A stretch of DNA of 64,000 nt from Xanthobacter dioxanivorans (GTDB lineage Bacteria; Pseudomonadota; Alphaproteobacteria; Rhizobiales; Xanthobacteraceae): the NCBI RefSeq assembly GCF_016807805.1, contig NZ_CP063362.1:5622501-5686500 (forward strand). The letters are read 5' to 3'. The notes under the pieces are model-generated. The model worked only from the letters and a program-made list of their open reading frames with translations. It searched no databases and had not been told where the DNA came from. Each line of letters starts with the position of its first letter. Position 1 is the first letter of the stretch. The position numbers and the translations under genes were made by a program. Below are positions 18,839 through 27,386 of the stretch, piece by piece.

Positions 18839-19897
18839 TCAAGCGCCCTGGATGGCGCTGAGCTTCCACGCGCCGGCCTGCCCCTCGCGCACGAAGGTCC
18901 ACACCTCCGTGCTTTCGCCGGGGCCCGCGGTGTCGCCCGAGACGACGCGGCCGCTCGCGCGGTCCACCATCACGTCGCGGGCTCCATAGCGCATGGCGAC
19001 GGTGGCGTAGTCGCGTGTGCCCTCGCGCCACGATTCGGCGAGGTCGCCCTGCAGCAGCTTCACGTCGGAGACCTCGTTGCGCTGCCCGCGCTCGGCGTTC
19101 TCGCGCAGCTCGTCGGACAGGTGGCCGAACATCTCCGTCGTCGTGTGCTCCATCAGCGTGCCCTGATCCTCGCGGCTATAGGCGGACTGGATGGTGCCGA
19201 GCAGGCGCTCGAACGCGTCGAAATCGGCGGGAGCGATGCCGATCTCGACGCTGCGCGCGGGCGCTGCCGACGCAGTCGCGGCGACCGGCGCCACGCTCGG
19301 GCCGCGCGCTGCTCCGACGCCGGGAATCGCGCTGCGCCCGGCAGCGGGCGCAGGCGTGGGCGCAGGCCTGGGCGAAGACCCGGAAACCGGCGCGGAACCG
19401 GAAAGCGGTCCCTGCCGGGCGAACGTCCCGGGCGCGGGGCCAGCGCCGGCACCGGCTGCGGCGGGCGCCGGCCGTGCGCCGCGCAGCAGCCGCATCACCA
19501 GCATGACGGCAAGGACGGCGAGGCCGACCTGGAGCAGCAGGCCCAGCATGCCCGCAAGGCCGCCGAGCCCCTGCCCCATGAGAAGGCCGATCACGCCGCC
19601 GATGAGCAGGCCGCGCATGAGCGCGCCACCGAAGCCGCTGCCGAACATGGACGGCCGCGCGGCCGCCGCCGGCGGGCGCTGGGCGGCCGTGGGGGCGGCC
19701 TGCGGCGTGGTGGAGCGCTGGACCGGCGCCGCGGTGCCCGGCGCCGTGGGCGTTGCCGCCGGGGCCTGGTAGGTCCGCGTGCCGCGGCTGCCGATGGACC
19801 CGCCGCGGCGCGCCTCGGCGTGGTCGGCGGCGACAAGGCTCAGCGCTCCGGCGACGGCGAGCGCCGCCAGCAGGGTTCGCTTGCGAAAGAGGGACAT
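18839..19897 (-). CDS. Tim44-like domain protein, membrane-anchored
   Basis: 352 aa. It begins with a signal or anchor (RTLLAALAVAGALSLVAADHAEA), followed by the RRGGSIGSRGTRTY motif often seen at the start of bacterial Tim44-like proteins and a Pro/Ala-rich linker. A Gly-rich hydrophobic segment follows (FGGALMRGLLIGGVIGLLMG, then LLLQVGLAVLAVMLVMRLL). The C-terminal 130 residues form the Tim44 fold (IGIAPADFDAFERLLGTIQ, YATVAMRYGARDVMVD). Bacterial homologues such as TimA are thought to act at the inner membrane in protein targeting, but the function here is not known. Confidence 0.85.
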   Translation of the reverse strand: MSLFRKRTLLAALAVAGALSLVAADHAEARRGGSIGSRGTRTYQAPAATPTAPGTAAPVQRSTTPQAAPTAAQRPPAAAARPSMFGSGFGGALMRGLLIGGVIGLLMGQGLGGLAGMLGLLLQVGLAVLAVMLVMRLLRGARPAPAAAGAGAGPAPGTFARQGPLSGSAPVSGSSPRPAPTPAPAAGRSAIPGVGAARGPSVAPVAATASAAPARSVEIGIAPADFDAFERLLGTIQSAYSREDQGTLMEHTTTEMFGHLSDELRENAERGQRNEVSDVKLLQGDLAESWREGTRDYATVAMRYGARDVMVDRASGRVVSGDTAGPGESTEVWTFVREGQAGAWKLSAIQGA

Positions 19898-20166
19898 TCC
19901 TTCTCATTCCTCCCGCGACGCACGGCACCTGCCGCAGCGTCAATGACCGGATTGATATGGGGGGCCCGGCGGCGATTGCGAGGGGCGGGCCGTCAAGTCG
20001 GCCTGATGCGCGGCAGCTTGAAATCCGGCGGCGAGGCGCGTCCCCGGCCATTGGAGGACCGGCGGCTTGAAACCGGGGCGCCCCCATCGGGCCCTCTTGC
20101 GTTGGCCCCCGGCCGCTGCACTGCTAAGGTCCGGCCGCCTGCCGCGCCGCCCCTTGGAGACCTCTC

Positions 20167-21141
20167 ATGTCCGCCGCATTGCGCGCCCTGCGCCTTCTCG
20201 CCTGTTCCGCCATGCTCCTGTCCGCAACCGGAGCGTCAGCCGAGCCGGTGGGCGTGACCGTGCGCAACGAGAGCGTGGCGGCCACCTGCGCGGAGACGGA
20301 CAACGTCACCCTGACCTTCGCCGCCGACAAGGTGGACAAGTTCCGCATCATCGCCCGCCATCCGGCCTATATCGGCACGCTGGCGCTCGACCGGACGGAT
20401 CCGGACTTCGAGACCTGCGACATGGCGCGGGACCCGGTGGTGCTCGCCGATCAGGTTCCCCCGCCGGCGACGGCGAACACCGCCCCCAAGCGGGTCACCA
20501 TCTTCGAGACGCCGGATCTCTGGCTGACCGGCTATATCTTCCCGTCGTTCTGGCGGGCGGCCACCGTCCCGTTCCGCGTCGGCGGGGAGGTGACGCAGGG
20601 CCTGCACATGGTGCAGGTCTGGGTCCGCAACGAAGGCAAGGCGGAAGAGGTGCTGGTGGTCTACCCGCCCGACGGCTACTGGCGCGCCCGCCCCCTCTCG
20701 CCCCAGCACCTGAAGAACACCGCCTACGGCTCGTCCTTCCTGGTCGGGCCGGTGGAACAGGCGGAGCGCCCGCTGGTGCGCCTGAAGGAGATCGACTTCG
20801 CGCCGCAGACGCGCGCCTTCACCCTGCACTTCGCGGACGGCGGCAAGGCCCGCATGCAGATCGCCAAGCTCGACCGCGACGCGATCACCCTCGAAGTTCA
20901 GTTCGACGGCCAGAACCCGCGCACCTTCGCCGCCTTGCGCTCCATGTATGTCACCGAGGGCAACGCCGACGTGGCGCGGGTCGCCTGGCGCACGCTGGCC
21001 AAGGGAGGCATGGGCGAAGCCCCCGTCATGAGCTTCGCCGACGCCGAGAACGTGAGCATGCTGTGGGCCGGCCGCCTCGTGCCGTCGCGCCATAATACCA
21101 GCGCGCCCGACTATATCTTCGAGGGCTTCTCGGGGAAGTGA
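20167..21141 (+). CDS. secreted or periplasmic protein, unknown function
   Basis: 324 aa with a clear signal peptide (LRLLACSAMLLSATGASAEP, cleavage probably after ASA near residue 25). The mature part is soluble, with two cysteines that could pair (AATCAETD and FETCDMARD) and a beta-rich pattern (VTLTFAADKVDKFRIIARH, MVQVWVRNEGKAEEVLVVYPP). No catalytic motif or known domain is recognised. It is a single gene with free space on both sides, and the downstream region holds a palindrome and tandem repeats. The ATG lies about 10 bp after TTGGAGACC. Confidence 0.65.
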   Translation: MSAALRALRLLACSAMLLSATGASAEPVGVTVRNESVAATCAETDNVTLTFAADKVDKFRIIARHPAYIGTLALDRTDPDFETCDMARDPVVLADQVPPPATANTAPKRVTIFETPDLWLTGYIFPSFWRAATVPFRVGGEVTQGLHMVQVWVRNEGKAEEVLVVYPPDGYWRARPLSPQHLKNTAYGSSFLVGPVEQAERPLVRLKEIDFAPQTRAFTLHFADGGKARMQIAKLDRDAITLEVQFDGQNPRTFAALRSMYVTEGNADVARVAWRTLAKGGMGEAPVMSFADAENVSMLWAGRLVPSRHNTSAPDYIFEGFSGK

Positions 21142-21239
21142 CCGGCATCGGCGCGACGCGCCGGGGCGGAACTCAAGCCCGGCGCGGGGGGGCGCCAGAG
21201 TTTAATTACCGGCGGGGTCGGCTTCGTGGCATACTCCCG

Positions 21240-21258
21240 CCACACGACTGTCGTGTGG
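21240..21258. promoter_or_regulatory. perfect 19-bp palindrome, putative operator
   Basis: CCACACGAC-T-GTCGTGTGG is a perfect inverted repeat with one central base, too small a loop for a good RNA hairpin. It suits a dimeric DNA-binding protein. It lies 236 bp before the diguanylate cyclase start. Confidence 0.5.
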
Positions 21259-21262
21259 TAGC

Positions 21263-21309
21263 AAGGTCCTGCCCAAGGGTAAGGTCCTGCCCAAGGGTAA
21301 GGCCCTGCC
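21263..21309. repeat. 18-bp tandem repeat, 2.6 copies
   Basis: The unit AAGGTCCTGCCCAAGGGT occurs at 21263-21280 and 21281-21298, then a partial copy AAGGCCCTGCC ends at 21309. It follows the 21240-21258 palindrome by four bases, in the leader of the diguanylate cyclase gene. Confidence 0.75.
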
Positions 21310-21493
21310 AACGCGACAGCGCCACATGCTTAAGGAAGCGGGGAATCGACGGTCGGGAGTGGTCGCACGGTGAAGCTTTCTTGTCGTGGCCCTTGGCGGT
21401 TCCGGGCGCAGCGGCCTGCTGCGCAGCGGCCGGCGGCGCTGTTTTCCCGGCGCTGCCCCGAGCGGCCTGACATGGGCCCTCGGGACGACTGAG

Positions 21494-23440
21494 ATGCGCC
21501 CCTTCATCATGCAGCCTGCAGGCCCCCCGGTCGAGAAGCCGGGCACCGCGGCCGGCGCGGCTCCGCCTGATTCGGGTCCCGGCCCGGGGGCGCGAGCCCC
21601 GATGCCCGGATTGGGGCAGGACGGGCTGGAGCTGCTGCTGTTCGCCGTGTTCTACGGCTGCCTGATGGTGGCGACCACCGAAGTCGGCCGGAAGCTCGGA
21701 GTCTTCCCGGCGCTGTGGCCGGCCGACGCCATCGCCGTGGGCATCTATTTCCTGCTGCACAAGACGGCGCTCGGGCGCCACGCCGTCGCCATCACCGCGG
21801 TGGCCTTCCTGCTGCGCGTCTTCCATTTCGGCGACGACTTCGCCCTCGCGCTCGCGGCCAGCATGGCGAGCGGGCTCGTGTTCGCCCTGGTGGTGTGGGG
21901 CTGTGCCCGCGCCGGCATGGAGCGGGAGGCGTTCCTCAGCGTCCCCATGGTCATCAGCCTGGCGCTGGTCGCCGTGGTGGGGACGTTCCCCGGCGCGTTG
22001 CTGGCCGCCTTCGTCCAGTTCGTCGACGTGGGCGGCACCTTCGGCGGCCGGCTCATGCGCTGGTGGGTGCCGGAAATGGCGAGCGTGGTGCTCCTGCTGC
22101 CGCCGTTCCTGCTGTGGGCGGGCCGAACCGAGGATCGCGGTTTCGAGGACATGGCCGCGACGGCGCCGCGGTCCTTCCTGCACGTTTCCGCCGCCGAGGA
22201 GCTGTCGCTCGCCGCCTTCGCGCTGCTGCTCGCCACCGGCGCGGCCGCCTATTACGGCGAGCCCCTGTTCATCGATATCGGCGGCGCCATCCTGCTGTGG
22301 TTCGCCTTCCGCCTCGGAGTCTTCCCCACGTCGCTGGCAGCGTCCGCCTTCTCCCTCGCGATGATCGCGCTCGCCGTGGGCCGGGTCCTGACCGCCCCCG
22401 ACGACAAGGTGGTGAGCAGCCTGCTCCACCTCCAGGGACGGCTCGTGCTGGCCACGCTGCCTGCCCTGCTGATTGCCGCCATCATGTCCCAGCGCGCGCG
22501 GCAGCAGCGCGAGCTGCAGGAGGACCGCCGGCGCCTCGCCTATGCCCTCGACGGGGCCAATGACGGCATCTGGGACTGGCATATTCCCTCCGACACCATT
22601 TTCTTCAGCGCCCGCACCTTCCGCATGCTCGGCTACGATCCCACCGAAGCGCCGGGCCACCTGTCGGACTACGCCCCGCTGGTGCATCCGGACGATCTGC
22701 CGGTGCTCGTCAAATCCTACAAGGACCACGTGGCGGGCCGGCATCTGCTCTACCAGGCGGAGCTGCGGGCGCGCCATCGCAACGGCTCCTACTTCTGGCT
22801 GCTCAAGCGCGGCAAGGTGGTGGAGCGCGACGCGGAGGGCATGCCCCTGCGCGCCGTGGGCACGCTCACCGACATCTCCCAGCGCAAGCACCTGGAAGCC
22901 GCGCTGGAGCACGCCGCCTCGCATGATCCGCTCACCGGCCTCGCCAACCGCGCCGGCTTCGACCGGGCATTGGAGCAGGCGCGGCGCCGGCTCGTCCGCG
23001 ACGGCGCCCTCTTCGCGGTGCTGCTGGTGGACATCGACCACTTCAAGACGGTGAACGACCGCTACGGCCACATGGCCGGCGACCTGCTCCTCACCACCGC
23101 GGCGCGCCGCCTGCAGTCGGCGATCCGCGCCGGCGACCTCGTGGCCCGCTATGGCGGCGACGAATTCGCCATCGTGGCCGCCGGCAAGAACAAGGAGGAG
23201 TTCGCCGTCATGGCGGAACGCCTCCACTCCCACCTCTCCCGCCCGGTGGAAGTGGAGGGGCTGGTCCTGCCCGCCTCCTTCTCCATGGGCATGGCGGTGG
23301 CGGACGACAAGACCCTCGACGCCCCCGCCCTCATCGCCGAGGCGGACGCCGCGCTCTACTCGGCCAAGGACGCCGGACGCGGCACGTGGCGCGCGGTGGG
23401 CGTCGCCGCCCGGCGCGCCATCGGCTATCGCGCGACCTGA
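21494..23440 (+). CDS. membrane diguanylate cyclase (MASE1-like, PAS, GGDEF)
   Basis: About 648 aa. The N-terminal half has around eight hydrophobic segments resembling a MASE1 sensor (ALWPADAIAVGIYFLLHKTA, PEMASVVLLLPPFLLWAG). A PAS/PAC domain covers about 345-465 (YALDGANDGIWDWHIPSD through GTLTDISQRKHLE), followed by a GGDEF domain (DPLTGLANRAGFD, active site RYGGDEFAIV near residue 553). The GGDEF motif is intact, so c-di-GMP synthesis is likely; no EAL domain follows. The ATG at 21494 was chosen because upstream in-frame sequence looks non-coding; 21386 is an alternative. A strong hairpin directly follows the stop. Confidence 0.88.
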   Translation: MRPFIMQPAGPPVEKPGTAAGAAPPDSGPGPGARAPMPGLGQDGLELLLFAVFYGCLMVATTEVGRKLGVFPALWPADAIAVGIYFLLHKTALGRHAVAITAVAFLLRVFHFGDDFALALAASMASGLVFALVVWGCARAGMEREAFLSVPMVISLALVAVVGTFPGALLAAFVQFVDVGGTFGGRLMRWWVPEMASVVLLLPPFLLWAGRTEDRGFEDMAATAPRSFLHVSAAEELSLAAFALLLATGAAAYYGEPLFIDIGGAILLWFAFRLGVFPTSLAASAFSLAMIALAVGRVLTAPDDKVVSSLLHLQGRLVLATLPALLIAAIMSQRARQQRELQEDRRRLAYALDGANDGIWDWHIPSDTIFFSARTFRMLGYDPTEAPGHLSDYAPLVHPDDLPVLVKSYKDHVAGRHLLYQAELRARHRNGSYFWLLKRGKVVERDAEGMPLRAVGTLTDISQRKHLEAALEHAASHDPLTGLANRAGFDRALEQARRRLVRDGALFAVLLVDIDHFKTVNDRYGHMAGDLLLTTAARRLQSAIRAGDLVARYGGDEFAIVAAGKNKEEFAVMAERLHSHLSRPVEVEGLVLPASFSMGMAVADDKTLDAPALIAEADAALYSAKDAGRGTWRAVGVAARRAIGYRAT

Positions 23441-23470
23441 CGCCGGCTCCGCCCGGGCGGAGCCGGCGTC
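23439..23470 (+). terminator. perfect 32-bp palindrome at the cyclase stop
   Basis: The arm GACGCCGGCTCCGCCC at 23439-23454 is followed directly by its exact reverse complement at 23455-23470. The RNA would form a stem of about 14 bp with a tetraloop, overlapping the stop codon. There is no T tract, so it may act as a terminator or an RNA-stability hairpin, possibly in both directions. Confidence 0.6.
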
Positions 23471-23527
23471 CCTCGCCGCACGCAAGGGCGCGATGCGGAG
23501 TTCGCCCCGCGCCAGCCCCGACGACGC

Positions 23528-23572
23528 CGAACCAGGACCGGCCGAACCAGCACCGGCCGAACCAGCACCGGA
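23528..23572. repeat. 15-bp tandem repeat, three copies
   Basis: CGAACCAGGACCGGC, CGAACCAGCACCGGC and CGAACCAGCACCGGA lie head to tail. The unit length is a multiple of three, but no supported gene covers it. It sits between convergent genes. Confidence 0.75.
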
Positions 23573-23598
23573 TGCGGCCCCGCGCGTCGTCGAGCCGC

Positions 23599-23636
23599 AA
23601 GACGGCTTCCGGCCAGAAAGACGGCTTCCGGCCAGA
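23599..23636. repeat. 19-bp exact tandem duplication
   Basis: AAGACGGCTTCCGGCCAGA occurs twice without a gap (23599-23617 and 23618-23636). It lies 27 bp after the 15-bp repeat and 37 bp before the end of the acyl-CoA dehydrogenase gene. Confidence 0.75.
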
Positions 23637-23672
23637 CCGCGTCCGACCGCAGGAAGAATCAGGAACAGACCC

Positions 23673-25463
23673 TCAGGCGATGGCGAGCACCGCCTCCGCC
23701 TCCAGCACGCCGCCGGCACCGCCGATGACCGTCTCCTCCAGCCCCTTCGCCTCGGTGGCGAGATTCTCCGCGAAGAAGCGCGCCAGCGCGATGCGCGCCG
23801 ACAGCCGCGGATCGGTGCCCCCGGCGGAGCGCTCGGCATAGGCGGCGAGCGCCACCTTGGCGAGGTAGGCGCCGCCGGCCGCGCGCGCGAACAGGCGCAG
23901 GTACGGCGTCGCCCCGGCCAGCGCCTTGGCCGGCTCCTCGGGCAGCCAGTCGAGCATCTTGCGCGTGGTCCGCCCCAGCGCGTCCACCGCCTCGCCGAGG
24001 CGGGTCCCGGCATGGCCGAAATCGGGCACGTTCAGCGCGGCGACCTCATCGGCGATGTCGCGATAGTCGGCGATGAGGGCCTCGACCACGTCGCCGTCCT
24101 CCTGCGGCAGCTTGCGGGTGACGAGATCGATGGCCTGGATGCCGTTGGTGCCCTCATAGATGGCGAAGATGCGCGCGTCGCGCAGGTGCTGGGCGGCGCC
24201 CGTCTCTTCCACATAGCCCATGCCGCCATGCACCTGGATGCCGAGGGACGCCACCTCGGTGCCGATGTCGGTGGAGAAGGCCTTGGCCACGGGGGTGAGC
24301 AGGCTCGCCTCCGCCAGCGCGCTCGACCGCGCCAGCGGATCGGCCAGCCGGTGGGCGCGGTCGAGGGCGTCGGCGGTCTTCAGGCAGATGGCGCGGGCGG
24401 CATCCGTCTCCGCCCGCATGGTGAGCAGCATGCGCTTCACGTCCGGATGGGCGATGATGGGCGCGGCGCCGTCCACGCCGGGCGCCCTGCCCTGCCGGCG
24501 CTCCCTGGCATAGGCGAAGGCGCGCTGGGTGGCGCGCTCGGCCACCGCCACGCCCTGGATGCCCACGGCCAGGCGGGCGTTGTTCATCATGGTGAACATG
24601 CAGGCGAGCCCGCGATTCTCCTCGCCCACGAGGTACCCCACCGCGCCCTCGCCGGCCGCGCCGAAAGCCATGGTGCAGGTGGGCGAGCCGTTGAGGCCGA
24701 GCTTGTGCTCGATGCCGGCGCAGACCACGTCGTTGCGCGCCCCGAGGCTGCCGTCGGCATTGACCAGGAACTTGGGCACCACGAACAGGGAGATGCCGCG
24801 GGTGCCGGCCGGAGCATCCGGCAGGCGGGCGAGAACGAGGTGCACGATGTTCTCGGCCAGGTCGTGCTCGCCGTAGGAAATGAAAATCTTGGTGCCGAAG
24901 ACGCGGTAGGTGCCGTCCGCCTGCTTCACCGCCTTGGCGCGCAGCGCGGACAGGTCCGATCCCGCCTGCGGCTCGGTGAGGTTCATGGTGCCGGTCCAGG
25001 TGCCGGCCACCATCTTCGGCAGGTAGGTGTTCTGCACCGCCGCCGAGCCATGGGCGGTGAGCGCCTCGATGGCGCCCATGGTGAGCACGCCGCCGATGCC
25101 GAAGGCGGGCGAGGCCGAGTTCCAGAACTCGGTGAGGGCCGAGGTGACGCAGGTGGGCAGGTGCTGGCCGCCGAACTCCTCCTCGGCCGCCACCGAGTTC
25201 CAGCCCGCTGCCGCCCAGGCCTCGTAGGCGCCGCGCCAGCCTTCCGGCGTGGTCACCGCGCCGTCGTTCAGGGTGCAGCCCTGCTTGTCCGCCCCCCGGT
25301 CGAGGGGGGCGATGACCGAGGCGGCGAACTTGCCGGCCTCGTCGAGGACCGGGTCCACCACGTCGAAGGACAGGTCCACCAGCCCCAGCTCCATGAGGCG
25401 CGGAAGGGCGGTGCAGGTCTTGAGGAAGAAGGAGACCTCTTCCACCGGTGCGCGATAGCTCAT
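23673..25463 (-). CDS. acyl-CoA dehydrogenase, long (DmdC-like) form
   Basis: 596 aa, much longer than the usual 380-400 aa. After an N-terminal extension (MSYRAPVEEVSFFLKTCT) come the dehydrogenase core motifs MNLTEPQAGSDLSALRAKA, GTKIFISYGEHDL, VASLGIQVHGGMGYVEETG and RIFAIYEGTNGIQAIDL, followed by an extra C-terminal helical domain. This layout matches the DmdC / AcdA-like group, which includes 3-methylmercaptopropionyl-CoA dehydrogenase. No other dmd genes are near, so the acyl substrate is uncertain. It is a flavoprotein that probably passes electrons to ETF. Confidence 0.88.
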   Translation of the reverse strand: MSYRAPVEEVSFFLKTCTALPRLMELGLVDLSFDVVDPVLDEAGKFAASVIAPLDRGADKQGCTLNDGAVTTPEGWRGAYEAWAAAGWNSVAAEEEFGGQHLPTCVTSALTEFWNSASPAFGIGGVLTMGAIEALTAHGSAAVQNTYLPKMVAGTWTGTMNLTEPQAGSDLSALRAKAVKQADGTYRVFGTKIFISYGEHDLAENIVHLVLARLPDAPAGTRGISLFVVPKFLVNADGSLGARNDVVCAGIEHKLGLNGSPTCTMAFGAAGEGAVGYLVGEENRGLACMFTMMNNARLAVGIQGVAVAERATQRAFAYARERRQGRAPGVDGAAPIIAHPDVKRMLLTMRAETDAARAICLKTADALDRAHRLADPLARSSALAEASLLTPVAKAFSTDIGTEVASLGIQVHGGMGYVEETGAAQHLRDARIFAIYEGTNGIQAIDLVTRKLPQEDGDVVEALIADYRDIADEVAALNVPDFGHAGTRLGEAVDALGRTTRKMLDWLPEEPAKALAGATPYLRLFARAAGGAYLAKVALAAYAERSAGGTDPRLSARIALARFFAENLATEAKGLEETVIGGAGGVLEAEAVLAIA

Positions 25464-25741
25464 CTCGTCCCTCCCCGTTGCGCGTCTGCCGGCGCGCGCT
25501 TGACCGGCCTTGTCATCACGTTCGGGAGCCGGGTCCGACCGGGCCGAGCCGGACCGGCGGTCGATCCCGCTCTCTTTCGAGTTAGAGGACCATTCACCCT
25601 CCGAAGGAAAGCGATTCCGCTTCCCTCCGGACGGATGGCGCTCTAAGCACGCGGCGGCCGGCTTCCCACATCGCGGGGCCCGGCGGCTTCGTCAAGAGGC
25701 GCGCTCTGGCCCTTTGGTCGGACGCGCGGGTTCACGGCACC
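25464..25741. other. 278-bp intergenic region between divergent genes
   Basis: It separates the divergent acyl-CoA dehydrogenase and tsaC genes and should hold both promoters. A less GC-rich stretch at about 25572-25620 (around TTTCGAGTTAGAGGACCATT) is the likeliest place. No clear dyad or RNA gene is seen. Confidence 0.3.
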
Positions 25742-26779
25742 ATGGCTCCTCCCGCACCGCCCCCTGCGCGCGCCACGCGCCTTGTCCCGACGACCGCCCC
25801 CGGTGCGTTCGCCGAGGCCGCGCGCCTGCTTGCGGCCGGCGGGCTCGTGGCCTTCCCCACCGAGACGGTCTACGGCCTCGGCGCCAACGCGGCGGACCCG
25901 CGGGCGGTGGCCGCGCTCTATGCGGCCAAGGGGCGGCCGGCCTTCAACCCGCTCATCGCCCACACCCACGATGCCGCCTCCGCCCGCCGGCTCGGCCACT
26001 TCAACCGCGCCGCCGGACTCCTCGCCGAGCGCTTCTGGCCCGGCCCGCTGACCCTGGTCGTGCCCTATGCGGGGGACGACGGCGTGTGCGAGCTCGCCCG
26101 CGCCGGGCTCGATACGGTGGCCCTGCGCGTGCCCTCGCACCCCGATGCCGCCGCCTTGCTCGCGGCCTTCGGCGGTGCCGTGGTGGCGCCCAGCGCCAAC
26201 CGCTCCGGCCACGTCTCCCCCACCACCGCCCGGCACGTGATGGAAGACCTCGGCGGCCGCATCGACGCGGTGCTGGACGGGGGGCCGGCGCCGGTGGGGG
26301 TGGAATCGACCATTCTCGACGTGACCGGCGCGGTGCCCGTATTGCTGCGCCCCGGCGGGCTGGCGCGGGAGGTGATCGAGGCCGCCCTCGGCCATCCCCT
26401 CGCCCGCCCCGGCCGCGCCGACGACGCGCGCCCGGTGGCGCCCGGCCGCCTCGCCTCCCACTATGCGCCACGCGCCCGGCTGCGGCTCGACGCCGGCGAT
26501 GTCGCGCCCGGCGAGGCGCTGCTGACCTTCGCCGGCGCCTTGCCGCCCGGCGCCGACCGCGCGGCGCAGGTGATCGACCTCAGCCCCTCGGGCGACCTCA
26601 CCGAAGCCGCCGCCCGCCTCTATGGTGCCCTGCGCGGCCTCGACGCCTCGGGCTGCGCCGCCATCGCCGTGGTGCCGCTGCCGCATGAAGGGCTCGGCGA
26701 AGCCATCGCCGACCGCCTCGCCCGCGCCGCCGCACCGCGGCCGGCCGATGAAACCTCTGCAAGCGAGATCCCCACATGA
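25742..26779 (+). CDS. tsaC: L-threonylcarbamoyladenylate synthase (Sua5/TsaC type)
   Basis: 345 aa. It makes threonylcarbamoyl-AMP for the t6A37 modification of ANN-decoding tRNAs. The YrdC domain has GGLVAFPTETVYGLGANA, the KGRPAFNPLIAH motif, FWPGPLTLVVP, and APSANRSGHVSPTTARHV. The linker ends in PGRLASHYAPRARLRL and leads into the C-terminal Sua5 domain, so this is the long two-domain Sua5 form rather than the short TsaC. The stop overlaps the GNAT gene by ATGA. Confidence 0.93.
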   Translation: MAPPAPPPARATRLVPTTAPGAFAEAARLLAAGGLVAFPTETVYGLGANAADPRAVAALYAAKGRPAFNPLIAHTHDAASARRLGHFNRAAGLLAERFWPGPLTLVVPYAGDDGVCELARAGLDTVALRVPSHPDAAALLAAFGGAVVAPSANRSGHVSPTTARHVMEDLGGRIDAVLDGGPAPVGVESTILDVTGAVPVLLRPGGLAREVIEAALGHPLARPGRADDARPVAPGRLASHYAPRARLRLDAGDVAPGEALLTFAGALPPGADRAAQVIDLSPSGDLTEAAARLYGALRGLDASGCAAIAVVPLPHEGLGEAIADRLARAAAPRPADETSASEIPT

Positions 26780-27240
26780 GCGACATCCTCATCCACGCCG
26801 AAACGCCCACCCTCGCCTTCGGCCATGCGGAGGACGCGGACACGCCGGCCATCGTCGGCCTGTGGGAGCGCGCCGGGCTGACCCGGCCCTGGAACGACCC
26901 GCACGCGGACATCGCCCTCGCCCGCCGCGGTCCCCATTCCACCATCCTCCTCGCCAAGGCCGGCGCGAAGGACGGCGCGGTGCTGGCCGGATCGGTGATG
27001 GTCGGGCACGACGGCCACCGCGGCTGGATCTACTACCTCGCCGTGGAGCCCGCGCTCCAGGGCCGGGGCATCGGCCGCGCGCTGCTCATCGCCGCCGAGG
27101 ACTGGCTGCGCGCCCGCGCGGTGCCCAAGCTCATGCTGCTGGTGCGTCCGGACAACGAACAGGTGCGCGGCTTCTACCAGGCGGCGGGCTACCTGGAGGA
27201 GCCCCGCGTGGTGTTCTCCCGCCGGCTGGACGGGAAATAG
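26776..27240 (+). CDS. GNAT family acetyltransferase (YpeA-like)
   Basis: 154 aa. GNAT fold with motif A VEPALQGRGIGRALLIAAEDWL for acetyl-CoA binding, then PKLMLLVRPDNEQVRGFYQAAGYLEEP typical of the YpeA/RimI-like group. The N-terminal part DTPAIVGLWERAGLTRPWNDP is characteristic of YpeA. It overlaps tsaC by 4 bp. A RimI-like protein acetylase role is possible, but the substrate is unknown. Confidence 0.88.
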   Translation: MSDILIHAETPTLAFGHAEDADTPAIVGLWERAGLTRPWNDPHADIALARRGPHSTILLAKAGAKDGAVLAGSVMVGHDGHRGWIYYLAVEPALQGRGIGRALLIAAEDWLRARAVPKLMLLVRPDNEQVRGFYQAAGYLEEPRVVFSRRLDGK

Positions 27241-27386
27241 GCCCGCATCCGACGAAAGACACAGGCCGTGAAGGGAGCGTCTTGATCCGGCTCAACATCC
27301 TGCCGGCCGCGCTGGAATATGGTATGTCAAGAACAAGCGCGCGAAGACGCGTCCAACAGGTATCCGCCAGGGAGACGCCAAGGCCC

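Noticed and set aside
23528..23636. CRISPR-like array
   Set aside because: Units are short and directly adjacent without spacers, and there are no cas genes.
21206..24013. 935-codon minus-strand frame across the diguanylate cyclase
   Set aside because: It is antisense to a gene with intact PAS and GGDEF motifs and has no recognisable domain.
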